DNA from: an uncultured bacterium
GTDB lineage: Bacteria > Planctomycetota > UBA1135 > GCA-002686595
Length of the DNA: 46,540 bases
Reading direction: 5' to 3'
NCBI GenBank assembly: GCA_902826945.1
Contig: CADEGS010000010.1
Span: 1 to 46,540, forward strand
The first letter of the stretch is position 1, and each line of letters starts with the position of its first letter. Positions 1 through 11,873 of this stretch are shown in pieces. Below the pieces are notes generated by a model that was not told the origin of the DNA, searched no databases, and saw only the letters and a list, made by a program, of their open reading frames with translations. The position numbers and the translations under genes are program-made.

Positions 1-587
1 GCGGCCTGGAGGACGTGCGGCGCGGCTTCGGCGACGCGCGCTTCGACGGCGAGGCGCGCGCCATCTCGGCCGTGGTCGAGGACGTCATGGTCCTGTGCGT
101 GTACGTGGTGAACGGCCAGTCGGTCGGCAGCGAGCGCTACCGCTACAAGCTGGAGTGGATGGCCGCGCTGCGCGAGCACGTCGCCGCGCGCTTCCCGATG
201 GGGGAGAAGGTCGTCGTCGCGGGCGATTTCAACTGCACGGTGGACGACCGCGACGTGTACGATCCCGTCGCGTGGCGCGAGCAGATCCTGTGCTCGACCC
301 CGGAGCGCGAGGCGCTCGGGACGCTCTTCGAGCTCGGCCTCGCGGACGCGCTGCGGGCGCGCGACCGGCGCACGGGCGTCTACACCTGGTGGGACTACCG
401 CACGCGCGGCTTCGAGCGCCGCAACCGCGGCCTGCGCATCGACCACCTGCTGCTCTCGCCGCCGGCCTTGGCCGCGTGCTCGCGCGTGGACGTGGACGTC
501 GAGGTGCGCGCCGGCAAGCGCCCCAGCGACCACGCGCCGGTCGTGGCGCTGCTCGACGGCGCGCCGCCCGAGGTGCGCGAGGCCTGA
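1..587 (+). CDS. xth: Exodeoxyribonuclease III (AP endonuclease), 3' part only
   Basis: C-terminal about 194 residues of an exonuclease III/AP endonuclease of the EEP phosphatase fold; the 5' part lies outside the window, and the reading frame is open from base 3. These enzymes cut DNA 5' of abasic sites and degrade 3' ends in base excision repair. Visible motifs are VVAGDFNC (the GDFN metal/catalytic motif), the WWDYR segment that binds next to the abasic site, RIDHLLLS, and the terminal SDHAPV, which carries the catalytic Asp-His pair. The gene runs into a long hairpin that begins at its stop codon and is convergent with the LON-domain gene. Confidence 0.93.
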   Translation, partial: GLEDVRRGFGDARFDGEARAISAVVEDVMVLCVYVVNGQSVGSERYRYKLEWMAALREHVAARFPMGEKVVVAGDFNCTVDDRDVYDPVAWREQILCSTPEREALGTLFELGLADALRARDRRTGVYTWWDYRTRGFERRNRGLRIDHLLLSPPALAACSRVDVDVEVRAGKRPSDHAPVVALLDGAPPEVREA

Positions 588-752
588 GCGCCCGAGAAAG
601 AATCCTGCGCGGCCCCCAGCACCGTCTGGCTCCGCCCTGGCGGCGTGGCGCCTCCTCCGAGTCTTGCCGTGAATGCGCGTCGTCGGCGCGCCTTGCCAGG
701 ACGAAGCCAGACGGCACCGGGAGCCACGCAGGATTCTTTCCCGGGCTCTGAG
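584..752. repeat. Long imperfect inverted repeat / giant hairpin between convergent genes
   Basis: Bases 584-641 pair with 695-752 (pair sum 1336), a stem of nearly 60 pairs around a loop of about 53 bases that can form its own small GGCGC/GCGCC stem. The outermost pairs use the xth stop-codon region. In the 48-pair core (594-641 with 695-742) every mismatch is A.C on the + strand: 595/741, 610/726, 614/722, 618/718, 620/716, 621/715, 632/704, 635/701. Each of these is a G.U wobble if the minus strand is transcribed. It lies just beyond the 3' end of the minus-strand LON-domain gene. It could be a convergent terminator, an RNA-level element, or a MITE/REP-like repeat. No second copy is visible in this window. 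Confidence 0.85.
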
Positions 753-833
753 CGGCGCCTCGCCCGGCGTTCGTCCGGCCGCTCGGTCCCGTCGATCGAG
801 CCGGGCTCCCGGGCCGGGGCGCAAAGGCCACGC

Positions 834-1475
834 TCAGGGCAGGAGCGCGTCCTGCGCCAGCGCGGCGCGCGCGCGCTTCTCGGTGTCGAGCTCGGCGAAG
901 AGGTCGAGCCGGACGCCGTGCGAGAGCGGCATGCTCAGCATCAGCATGTCGGCGAGCAGCGAGATCGGCCCCTGCGCGGGCAGCTCGCCCTCCTCCTCCT
1001 CCTTCTCGGCCGGCGTGCGCGAGCGCTCGCGGCGGCGGATGGCGCTCAGGAGCTCCTCTCGCAGCGCCGTCTCGCGCTCGCGCGGGACCGGGATCTCGTG
1101 CGCCTCCTGCGTGCGCACGCGGCGGTAGAGCCGGTCGCTGTCCACCTCCTGCGCGAGCACGCGCCGCAGCCCGTAGAGCACCAGCCGGTAGCGTCCGTCC
1201 GGAAGGCGGTCGTGGCGGCCGATCTCGCCCAGGCCGGCCACGGGGTGGAACGGGGGGGTGCCCGTCAGCGACTCGCCGCGGGCCGGCGCCCCGACCACGA
1301 TGCGGCCGGGGCCGTCGAGCACGTCCTCCATCATCTGCAGGTAGCGCGGCTCGAACACGACCAGGTCCATCAGGCCGTGGGGCACGAGCACCTGCGGCAG
1401 CAGGAACAGCGGGTAGACGCGTGCCTCGGGGTCCGCCGCGTCGGGGGGCGGCCAGTGCGACGGGACCGGCTCCAA
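834..1475 (-). CDS. LON peptidase substrate-binding domain protein
   Basis: About 213 residues made almost entirely of the N-terminal substrate-binding domain of Lon protease, with no AAA+ or protease part. The domain opening [15 protein letters not shown] and the [13 protein letters not shown] helix match the family pattern (PLFPL..VL.PG...L.IFEPRY). A Glu-rich linker and a helical tail follow. The start is taken as TTG two bases after the stop of the upstream SirB1-like gene, because the longer frame would overlap that gene. The pair looks translationally coupled. Stand-alone LON-domain proteins are common but of unsettled function. Confidence 0.85.
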   Translation of the reverse strand: MEPVPSHWPPPDAADPEARVYPLFLLPQVLVPHGLMDLVVFEPRYLQMMEDVLDGPGRIVVGAPARGESLTGTPPFHPVAGLGEIGRHDRLPDGRYRLVLYGLRRVLAQEVDSDRLYRRVRTQEAHEIPVPRERETALREELLSAIRRRERSRTPAEKEEEEGELPAQGPISLLADMLMLSMPLSHGVRLDLFAELDTEKRARAALAQDALLP

Positions 1476-1477
1476 AG

Positions 1478-2431
1478 CTATCTCGGGCGTCCGACCGCGC
1501 CGCGCGTCGCCTCGCGGCCGAGCACCAGCGCGAGCCGGTGCAGGTCGGCGGCGGGCCGCGCGAGGCCGCGCAGCTGGAGGCTGTTCATCAGGTTCAGGAC
1601 GTGCCGCTGGAACAGAGCGCGGTCGCTCGCCTCCTGGAACCACTGCGGCTTGGGCAGGAGCGCGTGCTCCGCCAGGTAGCGCACGCAGTCGTCGCGCGTG
1701 CGCACCTTGCCGCCGTGGAAGGGGTCGACGATCAGGCCGCGCCGCCCGTCGCGCACGCGCAGGAGCACGTGCCCGGGCAGCGGCAGCGCGCCCGCGCGCA
1801 GCCCCGCGCGTCGCGCCACGAAGAGATAGATCGCGACCAGCGTCAGCGGCATCCCGCGCTTGCGCTCGATCGCGCGGTGCAGGTGGACGTTGTCGGGGTG
1901 GTCGTAGCCCTCCTCGCCGCCGGCGAAGCCGAGCTCGTCGCCCAGCACGCGCGAGAGCACCAGCGCGCGCGCCAGCGGGCGCGTCTCGCGCTCGGCGCGC
2001 CGCGCGACCTCGGCGCCCAGCGCGTCCAGCGCGCGCTCGTACGGGCGGCTGTCGAGGTCGGCGCGCTCCAGGCGCCCGAGCAGGAACAGCGCGCGCTCGA
2101 GGTCGATGCGGCGCCGCGGCGCGTGGCGCAGCAGGCGGCGCACGACGTCGCGGCGGTCGAGCTCGCCGACCAGCGCCCGCGCGCGGGCGCGCAGCCGCGG
2201 CGAGGGCGTGCGCGCGGCCCGCGCCAGCGCCGGCCGCGCGGCGCGCCCCTGGCGCAGGAGCTCGTCGCGCACCACCTCGAGCACGGTCGGGGACTCGTCC
2301 TCGAGCAGCTCGACCAGCGTGCGCACGCGCTCCCGCCCGGCGCGCGCGCGCGCGTCGGTCGGCGGATCCCCGGGGCCGCCGGCCCGTCCGTCGGTCGGAA
2401 CGGCGGCAGGCTGTCGGGACGCGGGATGCAA
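1478..2431 (-). CDS. SirB1/transglutaminase-like core 2 protein
   Basis: 317 residues. The N-terminal half is Arg/Leu-rich helical (HEAT-like in look). The C-terminal half has the SirB1 signature: a Tyr/Asn stretch, [15 protein letters not shown], then [10 protein letters not shown] and LIVDPFHGG. The family has a transglutaminase-like fold, but I see no catalytic Cys, so it is probably non-enzymatic. A TTG start at 2431 follows a TATGAT hexamer (2464-2459 on the minus strand) by 27 bases. A GTG about 35 codons further in, preceded by GGGAG, is an alternative start. First gene of a two-gene unit with the LON-domain gene. Confidence 0.82.
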   Translation of the reverse strand: MHPASRQPAAVPTDGRAGGPGDPPTDARARAGRERVRTLVELLEDESPTVLEVVRDELLRQGRAARPALARAARTPSPRLRARARALVGELDRRDVVRRLLRHAPRRRIDLERALFLLGRLERADLDSRPYERALDALGAEVARRAERETRPLARALVLSRVLGDELGFAGGEEGYDHPDNVHLHRAIERKRGMPLTLVAIYLFVARRAGLRAGALPLPGHVLLRVRDGRRGLIVDPFHGGKVRTRDDCVRYLAEHALLPKPQWFQEASDRALFQRHVLNLMNSLQLRGLARPAADLHRLALVLGREATRGAVGRPR

Positions 2432-2458
2432 CGGAAGAGGCGCCGAGCGCCGGACCCG

Positions 2459-2464
2459 ATCATA
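2459..2464 (-). promoter_or_regulatory. Putative -10 (TATGAT) for the SirB1-like/LON unit
   Basis: TATGAT on the minus strand in an otherwise TA-poor stretch, 27 bases before the TTG start at 2431. No good -35 is seen 16-18 bases upstream. It is divergent from the thiolase promoter at 2526-2554. Confidence 0.45.
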
Positions 2465-2525
2465 CCCGCGCGGCTCGCGCCTGCGCCCCCCGCGCTCGGC
2501 GCCGCGCTCGACCGCCGGGGCGACC

Positions 2526-2554
2526 TTGCGAGGCGCCAGGCCCCCCTCTATCCT
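2526..2554 (+). promoter_or_regulatory. Sigma-70-type promoter of the beta-oxidation operon
   Basis: TTGCGA (2526-2531), a 17-base spacer, and TATCCT (2549-2554). The implied transcript start near 2561 gives a leader of about 120 bases, pyrimidine-rich, ending in a GGGAGG Shine-Dalgarno just before the ATG at 2680. The 248-base gap 2432-2679 holds this promoter, the divergent TATGAT and nothing else I can name. Confidence 0.6.
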
Positions 2555-2679
2555 TCTTGCCCTCGTTCCCCCGGGGCGCCGGGCGCGCTTCCCCCTCGCG
2601 CGTCTGGCCCGGGGCTCCTCCGTCCCCGGTCCGCCCCGCGCGAGCGCGGACCGTCGTCCTGGTCCCTCGCGGGAGGCCG

Positions 2680-3888
<1,209 letters not shown>

Positions 3889-3941
3889 CGCGCCGCGCGG
3901 CGCCGCACCTCCCGACAGAACCCGAGAAGCGAGACCTGAGC

Positions 3942-4844
3942 ATGGCGATCGAGATCAAGAGCGTGGGCGTCGTGGGCTGCGGCCTGATGGGGCACGGCAT
4001 CGCGCAGGTGGCCGCGCAGGGCGGCTTCGGCGTGGTCGTGGTCGAGGCCGAGAAGGGCTTCCTGGACAAGGGCCTGGCGCGCATCCGCGGCAGCCTCGAC
4101 AAGCTGGCGCAGCGCGCCGTCGCCAAGGGCGGCGTGGACGAGGCCACGGCGAAGAAGGACGCCGACGACACCTTCGCGCGCGTGCGCGGGACGCTCTCGC
4201 GCGCCGACCTCTCCGGCTGCGACCTCGTGATCGAGGCCATCGTCGAGGACCTGGGCGAGAAGAAGAAGCTCTTCGCCGAGCTCGGCCGCGTCTGCAAGCC
4301 GCAGGCGATCCTGGCCTCGAACACCTCGAGCTTCCCCGTCGGCGAGATGGCCGAGGCCTCGGGCCGGCCCGAGCGCGTCGTCGGCCTGCACTTCTTCAAC
4401 CCCGTCCAGCTCATGCGCCTGGTCGAGGTCGTGCGCACGCCGCGCACCGACGCCGAGGTCTTCGCCGCCGCGCGCGCCTTCGGCGAGGCCGTCGGCAAGG
4501 CGCCGGTGGCCTGCAAGGACACGCCCGGCTTCGTGGTGAACCGCCTGCTCGTGCCCTACATGGTGCAGGCGTACCTGATGCTCGAGCGCGGGGACGCCAC
4601 GAAGGAGGACATCGACACCGCCATGCAGCAGGGCTGCGGCTACCCGATGGGGCCGATCACGCTGGGCGACTACGTCGGCCTGGACACCACGCTCTCGATC
4701 GTGCGCGGCTGGTGCGAGCGCTACCCCGACGAGCCGGCCTTCCGGATCCCCGCCAGCCTCGAGCGCAAGGTGGCGGAGGGCAAGCTGGGCCGCAAGACCG
4801 GCGAGGGCTTCTACAAGTGGGACGGCGACAAGAAGGTCGGCTGA
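3942..4844 (+). CDS. 3-hydroxyacyl-CoA dehydrogenase (3-hydroxybutyryl-CoA dehydrogenase type)
   Basis: 300 residues, a stand-alone short 3-hydroxyacyl-CoA dehydrogenase rather than the FadB fusion. An N-terminal Rossmann motif [12 protein letters not shown] (about 11-22) binds NAD(P). [12 protein letters not shown] and [16 protein letters not shown] carry the conserved active-site Ser/Asn and His. The C-terminal dimerisation domain starts near [12 protein letters not shown]. The ATG follows GAGACCTGAGC. Acts between enoyl-CoA hydratase and thiolase, both encoded in this operon. Confidence 0.95.
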   Translation: MAIEIKSVGVVGCGLMGHGIAQVAAQGGFGVVVVEAEKGFLDKGLARIRGSLDKLAQRAVAKGGVDEATAKKDADDTFARVRGTLSRADLSGCDLVIEAIVEDLGEKKKLFAELGRVCKPQAILASNTSSFPVGEMAEASGRPERVVGLHFFNPVQLMRLVEVVRTPRTDAEVFAAARAFGEAVGKAPVACKDTPGFVVNRLLVPYMVQAYLMLERGDATKEDIDTAMQQGCGYPMGPITLGDYVGLDTTLSIVRGWCERYPDEPAFRIPASLERKVAEGKLGRKTGEGFYKWDGDKKVG

Positions 4845-4854
4845 GGAGACGGAC

Positions 4855-5364
4855 ATGAGCAAGAACGCATCCGACGTGAAGGCCGTCCTCGAGACCAGCG
4901 AGGGATCCATGACCTTCGAGTTCTTCCCCGACAAGGCGCCGGGCCACGTGGACAACTTCGTCAGCCTGGCGGAGAAGGGGTTCTACGACGGGACCTGCTT
5001 CCACCGCGTGATCGAGGGCTTCATGATCCAGGGCGGCTGCCCGGAGGGCACCGGCCGCGGCGGCCCCGGCTACACGATCGACGCCGAGTTCAACGACGTG
5101 CACCACGAGCGCGGCGTGCTCTCGATGGCGCGCTCGAGCAACCCGAACTCGGCCGGCAGCCAGTTCTTCGTGTGCCACGGCGACGCGGGCTTCCTCGACC
5201 GCCAGTACACGGCCTTCGGCCGGCTGGTCGAGGGCGACGAGACGCTGGAGAAGATCGCGACGGCGCCGGTCAAGAGCGGCGGCGGCGGCGAGCGCTCGAC
5301 GCCCGTGAAGCCCGTCAAGGTGACCAAGGTGCGCATCGAGCGCGGCGGGGGGAAGGCGCGATGA
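4855..5364 (+). CDS. Cyclophilin-type peptidyl-prolyl cis-trans isomerase
   Basis: 169 residues with no signal peptide, so cytoplasmic. Cyclophilin motifs are complete: [19 protein letters not shown] (catalytic Arg and Gln region), [17 protein letters not shown], and a [15 protein letters not shown] tail. A GAGGAGA-type site precedes the ATG, and the TGA overlaps the ATG of the next gene (ATGA). A folding catalyst inside a beta-oxidation operon is unusual; it may simply share the transcript or assist a neighbour. Confidence 0.95.
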   Translation: MSKNASDVKAVLETSEGSMTFEFFPDKAPGHVDNFVSLAEKGFYDGTCFHRVIEGFMIQGGCPEGTGRGGPGYTIDAEFNDVHHERGVLSMARSSNPNSAGSQFFVCHGDAGFLDRQYTAFGRLVEGDETLEKIATAPVKSGGGGERSTPVKPVKVTKVRIERGGGKAR

Positions 5365-6143
5365 GCTACGAGAACCTGCGCTTCGAGGTCGAGGACGGCG
5401 TCGCCGTCGTCACGGTCGATCGCCAGAAGGCGCTCAACGCGCTGAACGAGGCGACGCTCTCCGAGATGGTCGCCGCCTTCGACGCCTGCCGCGACGACGC
5501 CGCCGTGCGCGCCGTCGTGTTGACCGGCGCGGGCGACAAGGCCTTCGTGGCGGGCGCCGACATCAACGAGCTGGCGCGCCTCGACCCGCTCGGCGCCAAG
5601 ACGCTCGCGCGCCGCGGCCAGAGCGTTCTGGCACGCCTCGAGACGATGGGCAAGCCGACCGTGGCGATGGTGAACGGCTTCGCGCTCGGCGGCGGCCTCG
5701 AGCTGGCGCTCGCCTGCACCCTGCGCACGGCCAGCACGACCGCCCAGCTCGGGCTGCCCGAGGTCAAGCTCGGGATCATCCCCGGCTACGGCGGCACGCA
5801 GCGCCTGCTGCGCATCGCCGGGCCCGGCGTGGCGCGCGAGTGGATCCTGACCGGGGACATGTTCTCGGCCGAGGAGGCGCACCGCGTCGGCGTCGTCAAC
5901 CGCCTGTTCCCGCCCGCGGACCTGCGCGCGGGGACGATGAAGCTCGTGCGCACGATCCTGGCGCGCGGCCCGGTGGCCGTGCGCTTCGCCATGGAGGCCG
6001 TCCTGCGCGGCTCGAACATGCCCCAGGCCGAGGGCGAGAGCCTGGAGTGCGACCTGTTCGGCCTGGCCGCGTCCACCGCCGATATGAAGGAGGGGATGGC
6101 CGCCTTCCTCGAGAAGCGCCAGCCCGCCTTCCAGGGGCGCTAG
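5361..6143 (+). CDS. Enoyl-CoA hydratase (crotonase family)
   Basis: 260 residues. It hydrates trans-2-enoyl-CoA to 3-hydroxyacyl-CoA. Oxyanion-hole segments AFVAGADINEL (61-71) and NGFALGGGLELAL (105-117) are present, and both catalytic glutamates are kept: Glu114 in GGGLE and Glu134 in GLPEV. GIIPGYGGTQRL follows, typical of true hydratases. The start codon overlaps the cyclophilin stop, indicating translational coupling. Confidence 0.94.
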   Translation: MSYENLRFEVEDGVAVVTVDRQKALNALNEATLSEMVAAFDACRDDAAVRAVVLTGAGDKAFVAGADINELARLDPLGAKTLARRGQSVLARLETMGKPTVAMVNGFALGGGLELALACTLRTASTTAQLGLPEVKLGIIPGYGGTQRLLRIAGPGVAREWILTGDMFSAEEAHRVGVVNRLFPPADLRAGTMKLVRTILARGPVAVRFAMEAVLRGSNMPQAEGESLECDLFGLAASTADMKEGMAAFLEKRQPAFQGR

Positions 6144-6182
6144 CCCCCCGCCGCGCCCCGTCCCAGAACCGCACCCAGCACC

Positions 6183-7388
6183 ATGAACGAGATCGCGATC
6201 GTCGGCGGAGCCCGCACGCCCATGGCGGAGTACTCGGGCACGCCCGGCCACGGCAAGCTGAAGGACGTCTCGGCCATCGAGCTCGGGGCGCACGCCGCGC
6301 GCGCCGCGATCGCGCGCGCCCGGATCGACCCCGAGTCGATCGAGCACGTGATCGTCGGCAACGCGCTGCAGACCTCGGCCGACGCGCTCTACGGCGCGCG
6401 GCACGTCGGCCTGCGCGCCGGGCTGCCCGAGACGGTCCCGGCGGTGACGGTGAACCGCCTGTGCGGCTCGGGCATCGAGGCGGTCGTGCAGGCCGCGCAG
6501 CGCATCCTGCTGGGCGAGGCGCACAGCGTCCTCGCCGGGGGCATGGAGAACATGAGCCAGGCTCCCTTCGTGCTGCGCGGCGCGCGCGAGGGCTTCCACT
6601 TCGGCACGCAGCCGCAGCTCGAGGACATGCTCTTCGCCGCGCTGCAGGACCCCTACTGCGGCCTCTTCATGGCGCAGACCGCCGAGAAGATCGCCAAGCG
6701 CTTGGGCGTCCCGCGCGCCGCGCAGGACGAGTTCGCCTACCGCAGCCATCGCCTGGGGGCGGCCGCGGTGCGCGAAGGGCGCTTCGCCGAGGAGATCGAG
6801 CCCTTCGTCCTCCGCACCAAGAAGGGCGAGGTCGTCGTGGACACCGACGACCACGTCAAGCCCGACACCTCGATCGAGAAGCTCGGCCAGCTGCGCGCGG
6901 CCTTCGGGAAGGACGGCACCGTGACCGCCGGCAACGCCAGCGGCATCGTGGACGGCGCGGCCGCGGTGGTCGTGACCACCGCCGAGCGCGCGCGCGCCGA
7001 CGGGCTCGACACCTGGGCGCTCGTGCGCTCGTGGGCCGCGGTCGGCGTGGACCCGAGCGAGATGGGCATCGGCCCCGTGCCGGCCATCCGCGCCTGCCTG
7101 GAGCGCGCCAAGGTGCCGCTCGCGGCGATCGACCGCTTCGAGATCAACGAGGCCTTCGCGGCGCAGTACCTGGGCTGCGAGAAGGAGCTCGGCCTCGAGC
7201 GCGACAAGGTCAACGTGAACGGCGGCGCGATCTCGCTCGGGCACCCCCTCGGGGCCACCGGCACGCGCCTGGTCCTGACGCTGATGCACGAGCTGCGGCG
7301 CTCGCAGAAGCGCTGGGGCGTGGCCTCCGCCTGCATCGGCGGCGGACAGGGCATCGCCATCCTGATCGAGAACCCGCGGGCGCGCTGA
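6183..7388 (+). CDS. Second thiolase (acetyl-CoA acetyltransferase type)
   Basis: 401 residues. Cys94 in NRLCGSGIEA, His354 in GHPLGATG and Cys384 in ACIGGGQG form the full thiolase active site. It differs clearly from the first thiolase (RLCGSG here, MACASG there), so the operon has two thiolases of different subfamilies, possibly one short-chain/biosynthetic and one for longer chains. The 39-base gap before it contains no clear Shine-Dalgarno. Confidence 0.94.
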   Translation: MNEIAIVGGARTPMAEYSGTPGHGKLKDVSAIELGAHAARAAIARARIDPESIEHVIVGNALQTSADALYGARHVGLRAGLPETVPAVTVNRLCGSGIEAVVQAAQRILLGEAHSVLAGGMENMSQAPFVLRGAREGFHFGTQPQLEDMLFAALQDPYCGLFMAQTAEKIAKRLGVPRAAQDEFAYRSHRLGAAAVREGRFAEEIEPFVLRTKKGEVVVDTDDHVKPDTSIEKLGQLRAAFGKDGTVTAGNASGIVDGAAAVVVTTAERARADGLDTWALVRSWAAVGVDPSEMGIGPVPAIRACLERAKVPLAAIDRFEINEAFAAQYLGCEKELGLERDKVNVNGGAISLGHPLGATGTRLVLTLMHELRRSQKRWGVASACIGGGQGIAILIENPRAR

Positions 7389-7425
7389 GCCGCGTGTCGC
7401 GCACACACCCGGGAGTCCCCGCACC

Positions 7426-9426
<2,001 letters not shown>

Positions 9427-9444
9427 GGAGTCACGAGGAACGTC

Positions 9445-10515
9445 ATGACCGAGTACGACATCGCAGTCATCCCCGGAGACGGCATCGGCCCCGAGGTCAC
9501 GGCCGAGGCGCTGCGCGTGCTGGCGCTGGCGGCCGAGATCCACGGCTTCCGCACGCGGCTCACGCGCTACCCCTACGGCACCGAGCACTACCTCGCGACG
9601 GGCGAGCTCTTCCCCGACGCCTCGTTCCAGGAGCTGTCGGGCCAGCGCGCGATCTTCCTGGGCGCCATCGGCGACCCGCGCGCCCCGGTCGGCCTGGTCG
9701 AGCGCGCCATCATCGCGCGCATGCGCTTCGAGCTCGACCTGTACGTCAACCTGCGCCCGATCAAGCTGTTCGACGAGCGGCTGTGCCCGCTCAAGGACAA
9801 GACCGTCGAGGACATCGACATGGTCATCGTGCGCGAGAACACCGAGGGCGCCTACACGGGCATGCACGGCTTCGCCCACCAGGGGCAGCCGCTCGAGGTC
9901 GCGACGCAGACGATGGTCTACACGCGCGCCGGGGTGGAGCGCGTCATCCGCTACGCCTTCGAGGCCGCGCGCAAGAGGAACAAGGGGCGCAAGGTCACGC
10001 TGATCGACAAGGCCAACGCCATGCGCGCGCACGACCTGTGGACGCGCACCTTCGCCATCGTCGCGAAGGAGTACCCCGACGTCACGACCGACCACGCCTA
10101 CATCGACGCGGCCTGCATGTGGATGATCAAGAACCCCGAGTGGTTCGACGTGGCCGTGACCACGAACCTCTTCGGGGACATCATCACCGACATCGGCGCG
10201 ATGCTGCAGGGCGGGATGGGCATCGCCGCCAGCGCCAACATCCACCCCGGACGCGTGAGCCTGTTCGAGCCGATCCACGGCTCCGCTCCGAAGTACAAGG
10301 GGCGCGGCGTGGCCTCGCCCGTGGCGGCCATCCTGGCCGTGGGCATGCTGCTCGACTACGTGGGCGAGAAGGACGCGGCGGCGGCGATCGAGACCACGGT
10401 GGCCGAGCTCGTGCGCTCGCGGCGCATCAAGGGCGTCGGCACGGGCGACCACCGCACGGCCGAGGTCGGCGACTTGGTGCTGGCGGCGCTCAAGACGAGC
10501 CACGCCAGCGTCTGA
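9445..10515 (+). CDS. Isocitrate/isopropylmalate dehydrogenase family enzyme
   Basis: 356 residues, NAD(P)-dependent beta-decarboxylating dehydrogenase. [10 protein letters not shown] opens the fold. The specificity region reads [11 protein letters not shown] and then [15 protein letters not shown]. The metal/substrate end is [12 protein letters not shown], with [11 protein letters not shown] near the C terminus. VRENTEG is closer to isocitrate/homoisocitrate/tartrate-type members than to classic LeuB, while NLRPIK fits several subfamilies, so the substrate stays open. A GAGGAA site precedes the ATG. It follows the dehydratase by 18 bases and probably takes its product. Confidence 0.9.
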   Translation: MTEYDIAVIPGDGIGPEVTAEALRVLALAAEIHGFRTRLTRYPYGTEHYLATGELFPDASFQELSGQRAIFLGAIGDPRAPVGLVERAIIARMRFELDLYVNLRPIKLFDERLCPLKDKTVEDIDMVIVRENTEGAYTGMHGFAHQGQPLEVATQTMVYTRAGVERVIRYAFEAARKRNKGRKVTLIDKANAMRAHDLWTRTFAIVAKEYPDVTTDHAYIDAACMWMIKNPEWFDVAVTTNLFGDIITDIGAMLQGGMGIAASANIHPGRVSLFEPIHGSAPKYKGRGVASPVAAILAVGMLLDYVGEKDAAAAIETTVAELVRSRRIKGVGTGDHRTAEVGDLVLAALKTSHASV

Positions 10516-10519
10516 GCGC

Positions 10520-10948
10520 ATGGAGAGGGCGCCCACCCGCCCGCCGTTCCACCTGGCCTTCCCGGTGCGCGACCTGGAGGCCGCGCGGCGCTTCTACGGC
10601 GGGCTGCTCGGCCTGCCGGAGGGCCGCTCGGCCGAGCGCTGGGTGGACTTCGACCTGTTCGGCCACCAGCTCTCCGCGCACCTCGTCGACGCCGACGAGC
10701 CCCCGGCGACGAACCCGGTGGACGGCGACGACGTCCCCGTGCGGCACTTCGGCGCCGTGCTCGCGTGGGACGACTGGCACGCGCTCGCCGCGCGCCTGCG
10801 CGCGGCCGGCGCGCGCTTCCTGATCGAGCCGCGCGTGCGCTTCCGCGGCGAGGTCGGCGAGCAGGCCACGTTCTTCCTGCGCGACCCGAGCGGCAACGCG
10901 CTCGAGTTCAAGTCCTTCCGCGACCCCGGGAGGCTCTTCGCGCGCTGA
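10520..10948 (+). CDS. VOC (glyoxalase/dioxygenase superfamily) protein
   Basis: 142 residues with the two beta-alpha-beta-beta-beta modules of the vicinal oxygen chelate fold. [17 protein letters not shown] opens module one, and [16 protein letters not shown] and [16 protein letters not shown] belong to module two. The His in FHLAF, the His in RHFG and the Glu in ALEFK are the expected metal ligands. The substrate is unknown. It starts four bases after the dehydrogenase stop, so it is the last gene of the operon, and it converges on the phosphatase gene. Confidence 0.85.
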   Translation: MERAPTRPPFHLAFPVRDLEAARRFYGGLLGLPEGRSAERWVDFDLFGHQLSAHLVDADEPPATNPVDGDDVPVRHFGAVLAWDDWHALAARLRAAGARFLIEPRVRFRGEVGEQATFFLRDPSGNALEFKSFRDPGRLFAR

Positions 10949-10984
10949 GCGGAGCCGCGCCGGCCCCCCGGGGGCGGCGGTGGC

Positions 10985-11806
10985 TCAGCTCTCGCGGCGG
11001 AAGACCAGCACCGTCAGGTCGTCGGGCTTCGACGGTCGTCCGTCCGGGCCCGCGCGCATGCGCGCGTCGGCGCGGCGCACGAGCTCCGCGGTCGACTCGG
11101 CCAGCGAGCCGCAGCGCAGCGTCTCGACGATCTCCTCGGTCGAGAGGTTGTCGAACAGCCCGTCGCTCGCGACGAGCAACGTGTCGCGCGCGCCGAGCTC
11201 GCGCGTCGAGCCGATCTCGACGCGCATGTCGGCCGTCCCGACCAGGTTGTAGACCAGGTGGCGCTCCGGGTGCTGCAGCGCCTCCTCCTCGGGCAGGAGG
11301 CCGCTCTCCTGCGCGTATCCGACGGGCGAGTGCGCCACCGAGCGCAGCTTCAGCTTGCCCTTCTGTCCCAGCAGCAGGAGCCCCGAGTCGCCGACGTGGT
11401 AGGTGCGCAGGCTGCCCGGGTGCAGCTCCGCCAGCGCGACCGTCGTCGCCGCGCCGATCCCGAGCTCGGCGATGCGGCGGTTGGCGAGCTCGAGCCCGTC
11501 CAGGATCGCCTCGCGCAGCGACGTCGCGTCCGCCGGCGCGCGGCGCAGCGCGGCCAGCAGCTCGCGCACGGCGAGCGCCGAGGCCTGCGCGCCGCCGCGC
11601 GACCCGCCCGCACCGTCCGCGACCACCAGCACGCCGCCCTTGCCGCGCCGCACGATCGCGGCCGCGTCCTCGTTGGCGGAGTCGCGCGCGGGGCTGCGCC
11701 GGCTGGCGCAGGCGGCCAGCCCGCCCGCGATCTCGAGCAGCTCGACCGCATCGGAGTCGCGCTCGAGGAACAGCACCGCGTCGTCCGGAGCGCTGGAGAC
11801 CGCCAT
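10985..11806 (-). CDS. PP2C-type serine/threonine protein phosphatase
   Basis: 273 residues, soluble PPM/PP2C phosphatase. Metal-binding and core motifs run in order: ANEDAAA (about 44-50), VVADGAGG (61-68), TYHVGDSGLLLL, LLVASDGLFDNLS and the terminal KPDDLTVLVFR. Lies 67 bases downstream of the kinase gene on the same strand, with a CTAGGCT -10-like site 11 bases before its ATG. It very likely reverses phosphorylation by the neighbouring kinase. Confidence 0.92.
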   Translation of the reverse strand: MAVSSAPDDAVLFLERDSDAVELLEIAGGLAACASRRSPARDSANEDAAAIVRRGKGGVLVVADGAGGSRGGAQASALAVRELLAALRRAPADATSLREAILDGLELANRRIAELGIGAATTVALAELHPGSLRTYHVGDSGLLLLGQKGKLKLRSVAHSPVGYAQESGLLPEEEALQHPERHLVYNLVGTADMRVEIGSTRELGARDTLLVASDGLFDNLSTEEIVETLRCGSLAESTAELVRRADARMRAGPDGRPSKPDDLTVLVFRRES

Positions 11807-11817
11807 GCGAGGCCGGC

Positions 11818-11823
11818 AGCCTA
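11818..11823 (-). promoter_or_regulatory. Putative -10 (TAGGCT) of the PP2C gene
   Basis: CTAGGCT on the minus strand ends 11 bases before the ATG, and no Shine-Dalgarno lies between them. If used, the mRNA would have a leader of only about 4 bases, and the phosphatase would have its own promoter besides read-through from the kinase. Confidence 0.4.
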
Positions 11824-11873
11824 GCCCTCGCGCGGGGCGCGGTCGAGCCCGCCGCCGGCAGGCGGCGCGGCCC

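Noticed and set aside
584..752. Reading the inverted repeat as an insertion sequence end pair
   Set aside because: No transposase, no target duplication and a 53-base loop; a MITE is possible, but without a second copy in the window it cannot be claimed.
229..831. Minus-strand open frame through the giant hairpin
   Set aside because: It covers the xth gene and the hairpin and encodes only Arg/Pro/Ala-rich sequence; no sign of a protein.
9445..10515. Calling the dehydrogenase leuB outright
   Set aside because: The VRENTEG specificity segment is not the classic LeuB form, so isopropylmalate, isocitrate and homoisocitrate remain possible.
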